Source of the DNA: Branchiostoma floridae
Lineage: Eukaryota; Chordata; Leptocardii; Amphioxiformes; Branchiostomatidae
Length of the DNA: 64,000 bases
Assembly: GCF_000003815.2 (NCBI RefSeq)
Contig: NC_049987.1
Coordinates: 13,632,378-13,696,377, forward strand
Direction: 5' to 3'
Both the position numbers and the translations under genes were made by a program. The notes beneath the pieces are model-generated. The model was not told where the DNA came from, did not search any database, and saw only the letters and a list, made by a program, of their open reading frames with translations. This document shows, one piece after another, positions 1 through 11,562 of the stretch (positions within the stretch are counted from its first letter, which is position 1; every line of letters starts with the position of its first letter).

Positions 1-415
1 TTAGCCTACGTCAATGTCGATGCCACGAACGATCGGAAAGAGTATCTTAGAAAGATATCGAGCGTGCAAGTTTGAGTCGGTGAAGGACAACTTATATGAC
101 ATGTGTGCGTACATTCTATGAATCTATGAGACATTCCAGCTACGGTATATTTCAAATACATGTCTCTATGGGAAAAAGGCAAATCATATAAGCTATATAA
201 CAGGTCAAAAGTCAAATTCATGCTGGCCATTGTATCATTAATGCTGAAATAGAAATGGATTTGAATACCGGTCACGGTATTCACTAAAACAATATAATAG
301 CCTCTATATTGACGAATAAAGTACATGTTGAACCGAGAAACCGCCTGTATATGCTTGCATTTATAACATTTGTGAAGAATGATATAGGACAACACATGGT
401 AAAAAATCACCTTTT

Positions 416-615
416 GAAAATCTGTGACTGTGTGCGAAGTTTTTCAACTTTGGAGTGGGAGAGAAAAATCTGTCGATGTGTGCGACCTTTTCCAACGGTT
501 GTGTGAGAGAGAAAAATCTGTCAATGTGTGCGACCTTTTTCCACTGTTGTGTGAGAGAGAAAAATCTGTCTGTGTGTGAGACCTTTTTCAACCCTTCTGT
601 GTGAGAGAAAATTCG
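416..615. repeat. Minisatellite, about four copies of a 47-49 bp unit
   Basis: The core GAAAAATCTG recurs at 463, 511 and 560, with a diverged version at 416. Each copy is followed by a TGTGCGACCTTTTTCCAAC-like stretch and GTGTGAGAGA. The open frames across it only reflect the repeat, so I do not call a gene. Confidence 0.75.
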
Positions 616-1877
616 TTCTATGTATACGTTTAATTTTGCAACACTTGGCCCCCAATAGTCGTCCAACTATTTTGTTCTCAAAAACAAGTTTACATCTATC
701 AACAGTTTAGTGCCATTAAACACAAATGTATGGACACTTACTCCCAGAATTTCAGTGTCATTCCGCCCATTGAAAATGACCACTTCTTGTAAAGTTTCAA
801 GTTTGTCTATTGGCTAATGTTGTTGATACAAGTCGTCGTCTGCTTGAAACTTGAAACTGCTCCGGACTGCTAAATTTAGACTACCTTCCATTCAAGCTAC
901 CCAATATCCCCTAGCATCACGACTAGTAACCAAAGACCATGTAATTGACCAAAGAAACGCGTAGAAAAGTGTGATATTTTTGTCAGCAGTCAAACGAATC
1001 AAATATACCTTAACGGGTACTCCCTATGTTCGGTTGAATACCTGACCTAAATAAACGCGTTGATTCGGAAATAAGAATATAAACCCTTATCCGAGTATGA
1101 AAGGGCAACCATTAAATGGGTATCAAAGCTCCCTTTGATGGCCTTTATTGGATAGAATCGATCTCAAATATTTGTTCTGGGCTGATTCTTTTCTAAACGT
1201 TTGATTGACAGGGAGAACAAAAGATCCCGTGTAACGTATATCCGCTGCACCTGTTTAATACGACCAGATGCGTGGAAGCCATTCACGGCGTCAGTCTCAT
1301 CTCCTCAGCCATTTAGCATATCCATGGTTGATGGCAAACATTTCATATTTGCAGCCCATTCCAAACATATACACAGTAGTCACGAGAAGTTATGGTATTG
1401 ATTTCAAAATCCATAAAGCTCATAAAGGCTTTGAAATATGTATGAAATATGTAAACTGAACTTGAAGAAAGCCTGGTTGCACAACAAATACGGTTTTGCG
1501 GCTGATTTGTATGGTTTCCACATAATATAAAAACACAGATACACTATTCATTCGTAGGTTTTATGGTGTTTTTTTTACTACGAACAGACTACTTTTAGTA
1601 TGAGCACGAATACTATTTCCTGCACAGCCTACAACTAGAATGTATCGATTTGTCTTTGCCACGAATTTGTGAACACAATATCTTTCATCGCGTAGAGTCC
1701 CGGTTCATATCCCACCATTTAACACGGGGTCGTCTGTTCGTAAATTGTGCTGGCGTCTTCCCGCCAAGGTTGACTGAACCCCTCATCACAGCACAAACGA
1801 TATCTCCGCTGGTACCGACAACCGTACCGTCCGGGTCGTGTTCCCGGGACCACAGCAAGGAGATATTGTGGATTACA

Positions 1878-2311
1878 TCAATGAATGAATGAAGACCTTT
1901 ATTGCACATTTTTGTCACACCGGGCTAAGTACAGGTCGCAACAAGACATGTTGAAAAGATGCAGTTCACAGATACAAAATGAGACTATTGCTGGATAAAT
2001 TCAACTTCTCTTCGCTTTTCTATTATATTGGAGGTAAAAGAGCAGATATGTTTTATTATCGATGGTTTGTCCAGTTGCATTAGGAATATCAATTTTTCTA
2101 CAGAACTTAGGCGCATGAAATAAGGAAATTGGTTTTGTATAACCTTATACAGTTCGTTCCTCTCTAAGGTATGACGTACAAAATGACGTCCGTCAATGTG
2201 CATTGATTTTCGTGATTTTGAAAAAAAAACTACAAGAAAATTTGTCACTCTCCGGAGATGGTCAGCATAACAAAAAAGTGTCGACAATGGGAAAATATGA
2301 ATTGAGTGCAT
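1878..2311 (-). mobile_element. 5'-truncated non-LTR retrotransposon (LINE) 3' end
   Basis: Read on the - strand, a 108-codon open frame (2311 down to 1985) ends in a stretch containing LSSVEKLIFLMQLDKPSII. I read this as like the C-terminal tail of reverse transcriptase ORFs of CR1/L2-like LINEs. It is followed by about 100 bases of 3' UTR, an AATAAA (complement of 1898-1903) and a terminal tetranucleotide run (ATTC on this strand, 1878-1891). An open frame, a polyA signal and a terminal short tandem repeat in that order are typical of LINE 3' ends. No endonuclease or RT catalytic motif is present, so the copy is truncated and inactive. The family assignment is from memory of the motif style, not a search. 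Confidence 0.55.
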
Positions 2312-2328
2312 GATATGGCAACCTTGAA

Positions 2329-3775
2329 TGTACTTGAAGAAGGGACACTACCGAAGTCGCTATAAATATGTAGTGAAGGTAGTTCGATCGGTAGTTGTAA
2401 CTTGTAGAAGTGACACTAGCGTGGTAGTCTGGAGCATACTTACTATAACCTACTTTGTGTACTTCTTGAATTCAATTCTTGTTACAAATTTATGGTCTCT
2501 ATTTAGGCATCTTTCTTGTTTCCCCATCTTGTTTCTAGCTCTCGCTTTAAATATGGAGTCTGCAGAGGATGTGTTCCATACAATTGATTTGTTGTGGCCT
2601 AATCCTACAGACCAGCTAGTCAGTACGGGAGCCCCTGCTCTATGTTGTCAAAATTTGATTACTTTACCTACAGGTCGAAAACTATATCGTACTAACATCG
2701 TCCTATGTCAGATCTTATCAGCACGTAAATGGCACATACGTTTTGGTACATCAGTAGGAAAAGAAGTGTGTATGTGTACATACAGGCTGTCGGTGAATTT
2801 CCCATGTCAAGTCAATATTTGAACGTGTACTTCTTTAACGGATTTGTTTATCCTATACCTCCACTTGAAAGCATTTGATTGAGCATTTGTTTACACACGA
2901 CAGTCATTCGCCTAATTACTTTTTACGCGTTACGATTTGCTTTGAGAAATACTTGAAGGTGCATCGCATGAAATAAATGGGGAAACTTCACTTTCAAAAT
3001 GTCTCCATAGACACAGTAAAAATCATCTCCAACCCACCCACCACCCCCTAGTAAAAACAACGTCGAATTTCTAGTGTGAAATAAACCACTTATTCGTCGA
3101 CCGCTCATTCACGCATGTTGCTTGCATGCGTTGAGTAATAGAAATGGGCCAATAGTGGGAGGCATATCAACACTTGTAGTTGATTGCATATTGACGGCAC
3201 TTTCATCCTTTGAAACCCTTTCCCAAATTGCCTTCTGACTACATATTGGACCAGAAATTGGGTGTGGATTGGTTCAGGGAATCCAAACGACCGCACGTAC
3301 GTTTCTATCGTCACCTGGAGACGATTAGGAGTGTGAAATGACCTTGACAGAGTGTCGAACCGTTACCCGTCCAGTACAATCATTAGCTTTTAATTAAAAA
3401 CCACCGCAATTACAAAGGCGCGATACAGCCTGTCATTGATCAAAGTTGATCCGTATTTAACTATCGTTCAATACTCTGATGTCTGGACTTGAGGAAGAAT
3501 GATATCTTTAGAAATAGACTTACTTTGCATAGAAACTAGTTTATTGAGAACCGTCACGTCTTTAAACACAAAGGAGGGATCAAATTAAAATTGGTCCGAG
3601 CCAAATATAGCACGTAGTGATATATTCATCGCAGTTAATTTCTTTCATGCCAAATCTCATATCCAAGCTACATTGAACACCGGTCTCTTTGTCTACCTTG
3701 CTCTTATATACATGTTATAAACTGTTCGTTACCAAGTTGTACCCTGCCCGTCGAACCATTGAGAATGCTTACCAA
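2329..3775. other. No recognisable gene
   Basis: The longest open frame is 2328-2822 on the + strand; it opens with a non-ATG codon and matches no family I know. No splice-bounded exon or RNA gene stands out. Confidence 0.5.
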
Positions 3776-3864
3776 ACCGGTGTAACAGACCTAATTGTAC
3801 CCCTCATCAAATTTACCCCAGGTGCAATATAATCAGGGGGTACATCTCTGACTGTTACACCGGT
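3776..3864. repeat. Short foldback element
   Basis: The ends are inverted copies: ACCGGTGTAACAG on the left and CTGTTACACCGGT on the right, followed inward by weaker pairing that includes a GTACCCC/GGGGTAC block. It may be a small inverted-repeat element or the remnant of one. Confidence 0.5.
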
Positions 3865-3923
3865 CCATGTCTGACCTAATTGAAGACTGGACGACAGCCC
3901 TGAGAAAAGGTTGTGCTACTAGT

Positions 3924-4072
3924 ATCTCTAAGCAGATGTAGAAAGACTAAAATCGCCACGTAACGTGAACCTCACAATCTTAAGGTTTAAGCCCCTGTCA
4001 AAACCGAACAGCGGATATTTCTAGGAGCTTGAGAAATGGTACGATTTTTCTTTCTAACATCTGCTTGGAGAT
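3924..4072. mobile_element. MITE-like element with about 30-bp terminal inverted repeats
   Basis: The left end ATCTCTAAGCAGATGTAGAA pairs with the right end around 4043-4072, which reads as the complement with few mismatches. The interior of about 90 bp has no open frame. A single similar arm (CATCTGCTTGGAGACT) occurs near 28305, so the family is repeated in the window. Confidence 0.65.
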
Positions 4073-6218
4073 TAAGGTTGTGTTGAGCGCTGCAGAGTAT
4101 GTCGGCCCGCCCCTTTCATGTGTAATAAAGCTGATCACGGAGACATTCAGGACGGAGAGCGATCGAACCCATTCTCAAAGCGACCGACGAATTGGATAAT
4201 TTCGCCAAGGAGACGTTAATGAATTGGATCAAAGTATTGACTAACACTCAACACACCATGTTAGATGTGCTAGAATTGTCCTTAGAGCGTTCCGTGCTGT
4301 GTGCAATGGTTAATCTTTGAAGAAGATAAAAGTATCCCCCGTCGACGCTCTCGGGCGATGTTTTCTATGATCAATCAATGTACAAAACTATTATAATGAC
4401 GGCCTAATTTCCCTTGCGGCTTGTTCTTTTATCCCACCTTCTCAGTAATCATCGAAAATCTAATTATGCTCCTCACTAAGTTCTCTTTCTTCATTTGATA
4501 TCTACATGTAACGTTACGTTAGGTAACCTTTATCCGTGGGGTAACCTATAACCGTTGTATTAAAAAAAATGGGTATTTTGGAATCGTTAAGTTGAAAGGC
4601 GGTTCTTTCACACTGCAATATTTTGAAATATTTCAATTTGAACCCACGTAAGTTAACCTGAAATCCCTAGATACACAGTTTTTTTAATCAACGAATTAAG
4701 GCTACCCCACGGATAAAGGTGAACGAGCGTTACATCAAAAATAGAGCTTTCTATACCTGTTTATCTTGATAACGACGTCCCTGGTTCTATTCGAAAATAC
4801 AAGTATTACGTATGTCGTAATACAGCCTTCCGTCGTGTGTAGACACTATACAGCTAAAGACTGGAATAGTGAACATAAAACAATGAATTTGACCCTACAT
4901 GTGTATGTACGAGTATGCTGTATAGATTTTACAGAAACAAGAACCCGGTTACCAAGCCCCTCCTAAGGAGAAGTCCTACTGCCCTAACAAAAATGTACAC
5001 CCTTTCCAAATCGCAATGAAAGACACAGATAGATAACAAATATCGAACTTTGTGCTATGCTTCAATGAAGATATATACGCTAACCCAAGCCTACAGAAAG
5101 ATCTCGACATTGACGGAAGGGGTCCAGACTTCACAATACACACTATCCCTATATCAACGTCCAAAACATAAAGGTGGCGAAACGCATTACCATATATATT
5201 CCACTGAAAGCCTTACCTGACAAAGTCTACATAACATCACATACTTCACTTCACCAAAAGAAATTCACAGTCCATTGTTCACCTTGCAATTTTAACATAG
5301 CAACAGCCACCATTCAAGAGAAGATAAAATGAACACAATAATCCCCACGCCTTTGATATATCGATTTTTTTCTCTGGTGGTATTATTAATGGATGACCAT
5401 CACACAATGGGTTCTGTTTGGTCAGTTTTGTCTGTGTCAGAGTAGTTTTTGTCTCCGGTGTTAGGCTATATATCGGCCATGTTGGCACACTCCCATAAGT
5501 CAGGGGCGTTGCGTAGCAACCGGGCATGTAACCTAAACGCAGGCAAACCGTTTGCGAGTAATTTTGATACCGTACGATAAGGTAGTATGAAATGAGGAAA
5601 CGCGTTTTCGTCTTCTGCTTTTGCCAAGACATTAAACAGTGCTAGTAACACATTCTCTCACATAGAAATATTTACTAACAGTATAGGGCAATATATATAA
5701 CACAATATGGTACATCATTCCTAGCTCTAAATTCTTTCACAAAACATTTCCAGCATTTCTTCTCTTTTTCTTCAGTGACCTTTATTGGACAACTGTATCC
5801 TATCTTTTATTATTCTGTGGGAGTAAACTGACCCCTGTAAGGGTAAGGCATCATTCTATTGTGTAACATAGAAGGTTCTTTCTTAGTCGAAGAGAGTGAG
5901 AGAGTGCCGAGTTTGGAGAACAAATTTTATTCAGAGGGACATGTTGTTGCAACAACCGCACCTGTATGTCTATTGCACTGTAATCCAATAATATCCTGAC
6001 CCTAAAACACCTGAGTTAACTTAAGAGATTGCAAACACCACTAAGCCAAGGTAATCTATGCATACGTGCCTATGCACAAAGGGGGTAGGCAACAAGGGGG
6101 CTAAACGGACAACCAGTTTTTCTCTTTTCTTCAGGAGTTAGACCTAATTTTCTATCCCAGTAATTAATCACAGTCAGGTCTTACACACAGGGTGCTTATT
6201 AAAGAAACAATAGATCTT
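4073..6218. other. No recognisable gene
   Basis: AT-rich sequence with only short open frames, none with coding-like composition or convincing splice borders. Confidence 0.5.
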
Positions 6219-6318
6219 NNNNNNNNNNNNNNNNNNNNNNNNNNNNNNNNNNNNNNNNNNNNNNNNNNNNNNNNNNNNNNNNNNNNNNNNNNNNNNNNNN
6301 NNNNNNNNNNNNNNNNNN
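6219..6318. other. Assembly gap (100 N)
   Basis: A run of exactly 100 N. The round length suggests a placeholder gap of unknown true size, so features across it cannot be joined. Confidence 0.99.
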
Positions 6319-9300
6319 GCCATAACACCAAGTTTGCACGAAGCTTAAGCGAAGTTAGGACTTATAATTTCTTATTTGTTTTACACAAGCGTCTTGAATC
6401 GTTGTAGCAACAGGTTACTGAAGTGCGTAGCGTCACAATTACGCGAAGGATATAGACATGTGTACTACAAGGACGCGATACCCAGTCGAGAGCACAGGCG
6501 CTGCGCTATCGGAGTAAAACTCTCAACATAGTCTCAAGTAGTGTTGTGTTTGACACGAGTTTAGTGATTTATGTGGGTGATAACGGTCATATCTTTGCTT
6601 CCAAAACACCTGAAACTCTGAAGACCAACCACTTCGGCAGGTGAAGCAAAAGGGGTGTCTCAAGTGCCTTATACGCGGGAAAATATACCCCACACGCGGG
6701 GAGTACAGCATACTTTGTCCGAAGTTTGTCGTTTATAAATGTTATCACAAAGACCACCCTGGCGTGTGTGTGTACATATATACGAGCGAATTCTATATAT
6801 GGTGTGTCATAAACTTGCAATATATTGTACGGTATTGTGTCGTTGTTTATACATATCTCAATGTTGACCCGCTTTTTTGCTTTGGGGGTATTTTATGAGT
6901 GCTATATTTGGCGTTGAACTGGGGTAATATACCACTTGTAGTATTTGCAGGTGATATATTGTTTCCTGTGTTAAGATTATATTTGTTTGTTTTGGGGACC
7001 TCGAATGCGGCAAAGGCCGACCTCCCGCCGTGTTATAACCTTGACTACCCCCATGTAGACACAAATCTGTCTTCCCCAACAACTAACGTCTTAGCTAAAG
7101 ACTGTACCCTTGCATTGTAGCTATCTTTACGCTGCAACTTTCCTATCCCTCTCAAGTACTTTTGCATCTACAGTATACAGTTATATTGTGTAACTTTATT
7201 GCGCAACAATTGTACAAGGTACAAAGCATGGCATCTACTGGTACATAGCTACAGTTCTATAAGGCTAATCTACAAGGATGCATAGTATGGGATGAAAATG
7301 GCCTTTTATAATATACAATATACGTGTTATATCATAAATGTGTATTTCTCTCTCCCCCTTTCTGTCTCTCTCTTCCTCTCTTTCTTTGTCTCCCTCTCTC
7401 AAGTCTCTCTCTGCGCGCGTGTGTATACGCGCACTCGTGTGTGTGTGTGTGTGCATGTGTGCGTGTGCATATGCCCGTATGTGTACTTACGTTCCGTGTG
7501 TGCAAGTGGCGAGATGTTGCTGCCGCTCTATCTCCTGCAAAGCGCTCGGAGTCCGCATAGGGTGTCCTGGCGGGTTCGCCCAGGGGTCTCACTGGTCTGC
7601 GAGCAGACCTACGGCGACAACCACGAAGAAAAATATGCAAAGGTCAGGATACAAGTTTTGCCATAAACACAAGAAGCGTTCCAACTTTAGCTAGAGTTAC
7701 AGAACGCTTATCACTCCAAGGTGACGTCTAGAGGATTGTATGACATGGGTACTATTAAAGTCCACTTCTTACTTGCGTGGGAAGCACGCTTTAGCAAACA
7801 CGAGCTTACAAAACGGGTCCGTACTCTGACGTGTAACATGGGAGGGTGCAGCCACGACTGTGTACACCGTACCGTTGTGCCAACACTGCCCACCAAGTCT
7901 GACCATCACACCCCCAGACACCTGCTACCCGTTGCTATGCACAAAGCGTCGTTAGCAACAACCTCGTCCCAACCTCCTGTCAATCCTGACAAACCCGTTT
8001 ATATGCCCCTTGTCTGTCTGACTCTACCGTCACTTTGCAAAATGAGTCCTAAAACAGGAATTTAGGAGAGAAATACCTTTTGCCTTCTGCAAACACAAGG
8101 CGGGTGTCAGCGTCTGTCAGTTGCCAAACTCCGTCTGGCCGGTAAACATATACCTTTACTAAAGGCGGGCTCGGAGCATTGTTGGCGTGTTGACACAAAG
8201 CGGCTAATTGAAAAGAGGCCCGGGGCTTAACAGCGGCAAGGTGATCTTGCCGTCGGCCGGGCTGGCATTGGTAGCTTACCAACGAAATCTCCTCTAGCAT
8301 TGTCTGCTATACTTATAAATCTAGACGAATTTCAGAAATCTACTATCTGGTCATTTTGCTATACATTTACCACACATATACACAAGAAAGATATTTTCAT
8401 TTATAAGATATTTAGATAAAAACTGCTCGACCTAAATGAAAAAAAGGTCTGTCAACAAAACCTTTAAGGTTGTCAGATCAACAAAGGACCCTGTTTGTTG
8501 TTTAATTACATTCAAACGTTCTGCTTATTGAATGTAAATAGAACACTCGAGTCTGTAGGGCAATGTCAATCAATGCAACACATCATGCTTTAGCGAAGGC
8601 ACAGCCTCTTTGTCGCTGAAAAATTACTTCTCTAATAGGACGGCAAGACGAAAATACAGTATTAGTGTTAACTAGCTTTATCGCTTTTCCGCGACCCTAA
8701 AATTTGTTTGACCGTAACTAGGCTATACAGCATAGTGGAGATAAGATAAGATGGGTTGAAATAGTGTTTGGTCCGTTCAATTAAGCTGTTGATTTTGTCC
8801 CCAGCGTAGCGGAATGTCATCATAGATTATGAAATATTGTCCCTAGCAACGGACAGGTATACCGGTCATAGGTTTTTAACAAGGGCACTAACATACTACA
8901 AAAAGCACAACAGTGATTTTATAATAATTCTTATTTTTATAATCTTATATGAAAACGCTCTATCCTTACAACTTCTCTAGTTATTTGTACCGCTTATTTG
9001 GCAGTGTGTGTTCCGCAGTGTGTATGTTTGCCCCTGCTGTTAGTGTACGGTTAAACAATATTGGCTATATGAGGCAATGCATAAACAGATATTCTTACAA
9101 TGTTTGTGCTACGGACCCGTTTCAATCATCTGCTCTTATTTCAGAACCCATTATTTTAACAAATTCTTTCGCTGGTAAGTAATTCACAAATAAGCCCTCA
9201 GGTCGCCGGTCCAACCATTTAACGTTTAAGTTTGAATTTTGTGAAGCGTGCTATGCTTGAGTATTCATACTCAAAATAGCAAATGATGTTTTCTTTAGCC

Positions 9301-11260
9301 GATTCTAAAACGTAAAAGCCTTTACTTGTAGCCAAAATCCATGCAACGTAACAAAAGTTGAAAGTATTTGCATGTAGTTAGTTCCATCCGGAGTGGGCAG
9401 GTATCTTTCAATCAACATTCTTTCGCCACAAAGGGGACCGGTAGCTTTTACTTATACAGACGGCAACGAACAAACTACGCAGGACAAAAAGTGTTGCAAC
9501 AGTTCCGGACAACAAATCCTCGGGTCAAAACATGTGCTTGAAAAGAAAAGAAACCCCGAAAAATCCTAGTCTTAGAAAAGATGCTGTCCATGGGGAATAT
9601 CGTATTGTTCTTTATCTGTATTCTGTCTCGTTTTTTTTTTCTCTAACAGCCGACCCTACCGACAGCATGTCCCACTTAACAAAAATAACTAGGGCATGCC
9701 AACAACAAACACAACGAGCCAATTAATTGCCCATCGCTGACCGTTCAATACTCTCTATGCCTCGCACCATCCTATTATACCAGGGAATATAAACTGTCTA
9801 AAGCACGAATGGTTTTTAGTGGGACAATACAAATCAATGGGAACAACAAAGCCAGAAAAACAGGTCCGCACCCTAAGGCTTTGCACAAATCTATACTGCC
9901 TCAAATAATGTCTTCAAGCAACCGTAACATACGGCGCAGCCTTCACAAAGGATTTGAAGTAAACCGACTTTGAAATATAACGATTTTTTTCCTCAGCGGA
10001 TGTCTTAAGATGTTTAACGATGTCTTACCTGTGAGTCCAGGCGGAACGATGAAGAGAAAGTGTGACGAGTTCCGCAGACAGCGCCCTTAAGGCAGGAGTG
10101 TTTGAACACGCTTGTCCACTTCTCTCTCGGGGGCCCCTCTTGTCCGAGATAGTTAACTTTGCAAGGAAAATGTATCCTACAAAAATAATTTAGGATAATA
10201 GCTAGCGTGCGATGGTGCAAAATTACCTAGGCCGAGGGTAGAAACGCGATCTCAAAACACGGTGTAGAGATACCGGTGGTATTGTTGGGCCTGCGGGCAC
10301 CTTTGTGTCGCCTTAGGTCACCTTGGCTGGTCGCTATGGGAACCAACTTTCGCGACAGGTAATCCATTGAAAGGTACGATGGATATCGTCACCTGACGCC
10401 TTTGTTCGCCACGCTCGCTTGTGCGGAGTTATTCTAAGGATATTGTGACTGCATGGGCGCGCGTAGAAAAGGCGCTTTCACTTGTGTTAATTGTTTTGAT
10501 GAGGGTTTTAACATGAACTAGTGGGCGTTGGGTGGGCACTTGAGTAGGTTTTAACGGATTTAAGTGTACTGTCCTGCCATCTCAACACTTCAGAGGCTTA
10601 AGATTAATAGCACTACGTGTTATCTATCCTTTGTCTGTCTTGTTTCGAGAAAATGCTTTTTTTAAGACCTTGGACCCTGAATACCTGTAACGCGATACAG
10701 AATACAACCCCATAGCGTAGCTACACGCATAAAAACACCGTATCCTACCTAATAAGGTTACCTGTAATCAAAGTCATGTTTTTCTATACTTCACGGCTGA
10801 TTAAAACGTTGCCGTTACAGTGTTCCAGACAGCTACCCAAAGGAAGTCTTGCTTGGATACCCCTACGCTTATCTGATTTAGACGGTGGCACGGTGCAATT
10901 CAGAAGCGCCTCCAGGCGACCTAAAACTGTAATTCAGCCAGGGAAGGACTACAGAGAATACATGTAGCCGTTAAAAAAAGGCAATGAGTTTTTTTTTTGC
11001 TTGACAGGTGGAAGTACAAAACAAAAGCTAAATGCGGAGGCACGTGCAGAGTTCTACAGGTATGTTAGGACAAACGATTTATATATATTGTCTCGCATGC
11101 AACTCGCACCCCCACTAATACTGTACTTAGAATTACAAATGCACCCGATTTTGATACATAGGCTTTCTTACTTTGAGGTTTAGAGGATACGTTATTAGTC
11201 ATAAATGCATATTACAACTTGCATATAACAAGATCTGTTAAGAAAAATGGGCTGAGCAGC
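6319..11260. other. No recognisable gene
   Basis: Many short open frames but none I can assign. Two weak candidates: an ATG-initiated frame at 8949-9173 on the + strand that runs into a GTAAGT-type donor (start of a signal-like peptide, unrecognised), and a - strand segment from about 7597 down to 7493 bounded by a CAG acceptor and a GTAAGT donor and open in one frame. Neither has a homologue I recognise, so they are not called as genes. Confidence 0.4.
7347..7473. repeat. CT-rich tract followed by GT/CG-rich microsatellite
   Basis: A pyrimidine-rich run of TCTC-type repeats (7347-7411) is followed by an alternating purine-pyrimidine GT/GC stretch to about 7473. It explains the long overlapping open frames seen there on both strands. 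Confidence 0.85.
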
Positions 11261-11419
11261 TAGCCTCTACCAGGCTCCGTGGATCGGTAGAATCATTATC
11301 CTCACCACGTGGTGAGGAAACGTACTCTTCTGGCCGGCTAACTCCCCTAGCGTACTATAGATTCTATTTGTCCAATTTCGACAATTAGACCACCGATCCA
11401 CGAAGCCTGGTAGAGTCTA
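11261..11419. mobile_element. MITE with 28-bp inverted ends and 9-bp target duplication
   Basis: The ends 11261-11288 and 11392-11419 are inverted copies with two mismatches (TAGCCTCTACCAGGCTCC against TAGACTCTACCAGGCTTC). They are flanked directly by the 9-bp repeat CTGAGCAGC at 11252-11260 and 11420-11428. A 9-bp duplication suits Mutator-like elements, though the superfamily is inference. The interior of about 100 bp codes for nothing. It sits about 140 bp upstream of the T1 start codon. Confidence 0.85.
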
Positions 11420-11452
11420 CTGAGCAGCCACCATCCCAGAATCCTTGCGTCA

Positions 11453-11498
11453 TGACGTCATATACCTGTTTTTGACCGAGACCCACCCATATCACGTG
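11453..11498 (+). promoter_or_regulatory. Putative T1 promoter sites: CRE octamer and E-box
   Basis: A full palindromic TGACGTCA lies at 11453-11460 and a CACGTG at 11493-11498, 65-110 bp upstream of the T1 start codon. These are the classical CREB/ATF and bHLH-type sites. The position fits a proximal promoter, but function is inferred from motif and place only. Confidence 0.4.
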
Positions 11499-11562
11499 AT
11501 GTCATGGTTTCGCTTCCTCATTTAGTGGTTAGACTTCGCACTACAGTCCATACATGTACAAT

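Noticed and set aside
2328-2822. 164-codon + strand open frame
   Set aside because: Starts at a non-ATG codon, no recognisable domain, and the composition looks like AT-rich noncoding DNA.
7265-7694. Overlapping open frames on both strands
   Set aside because: Driven by CT and GT microsatellites, with low-complexity peptides.
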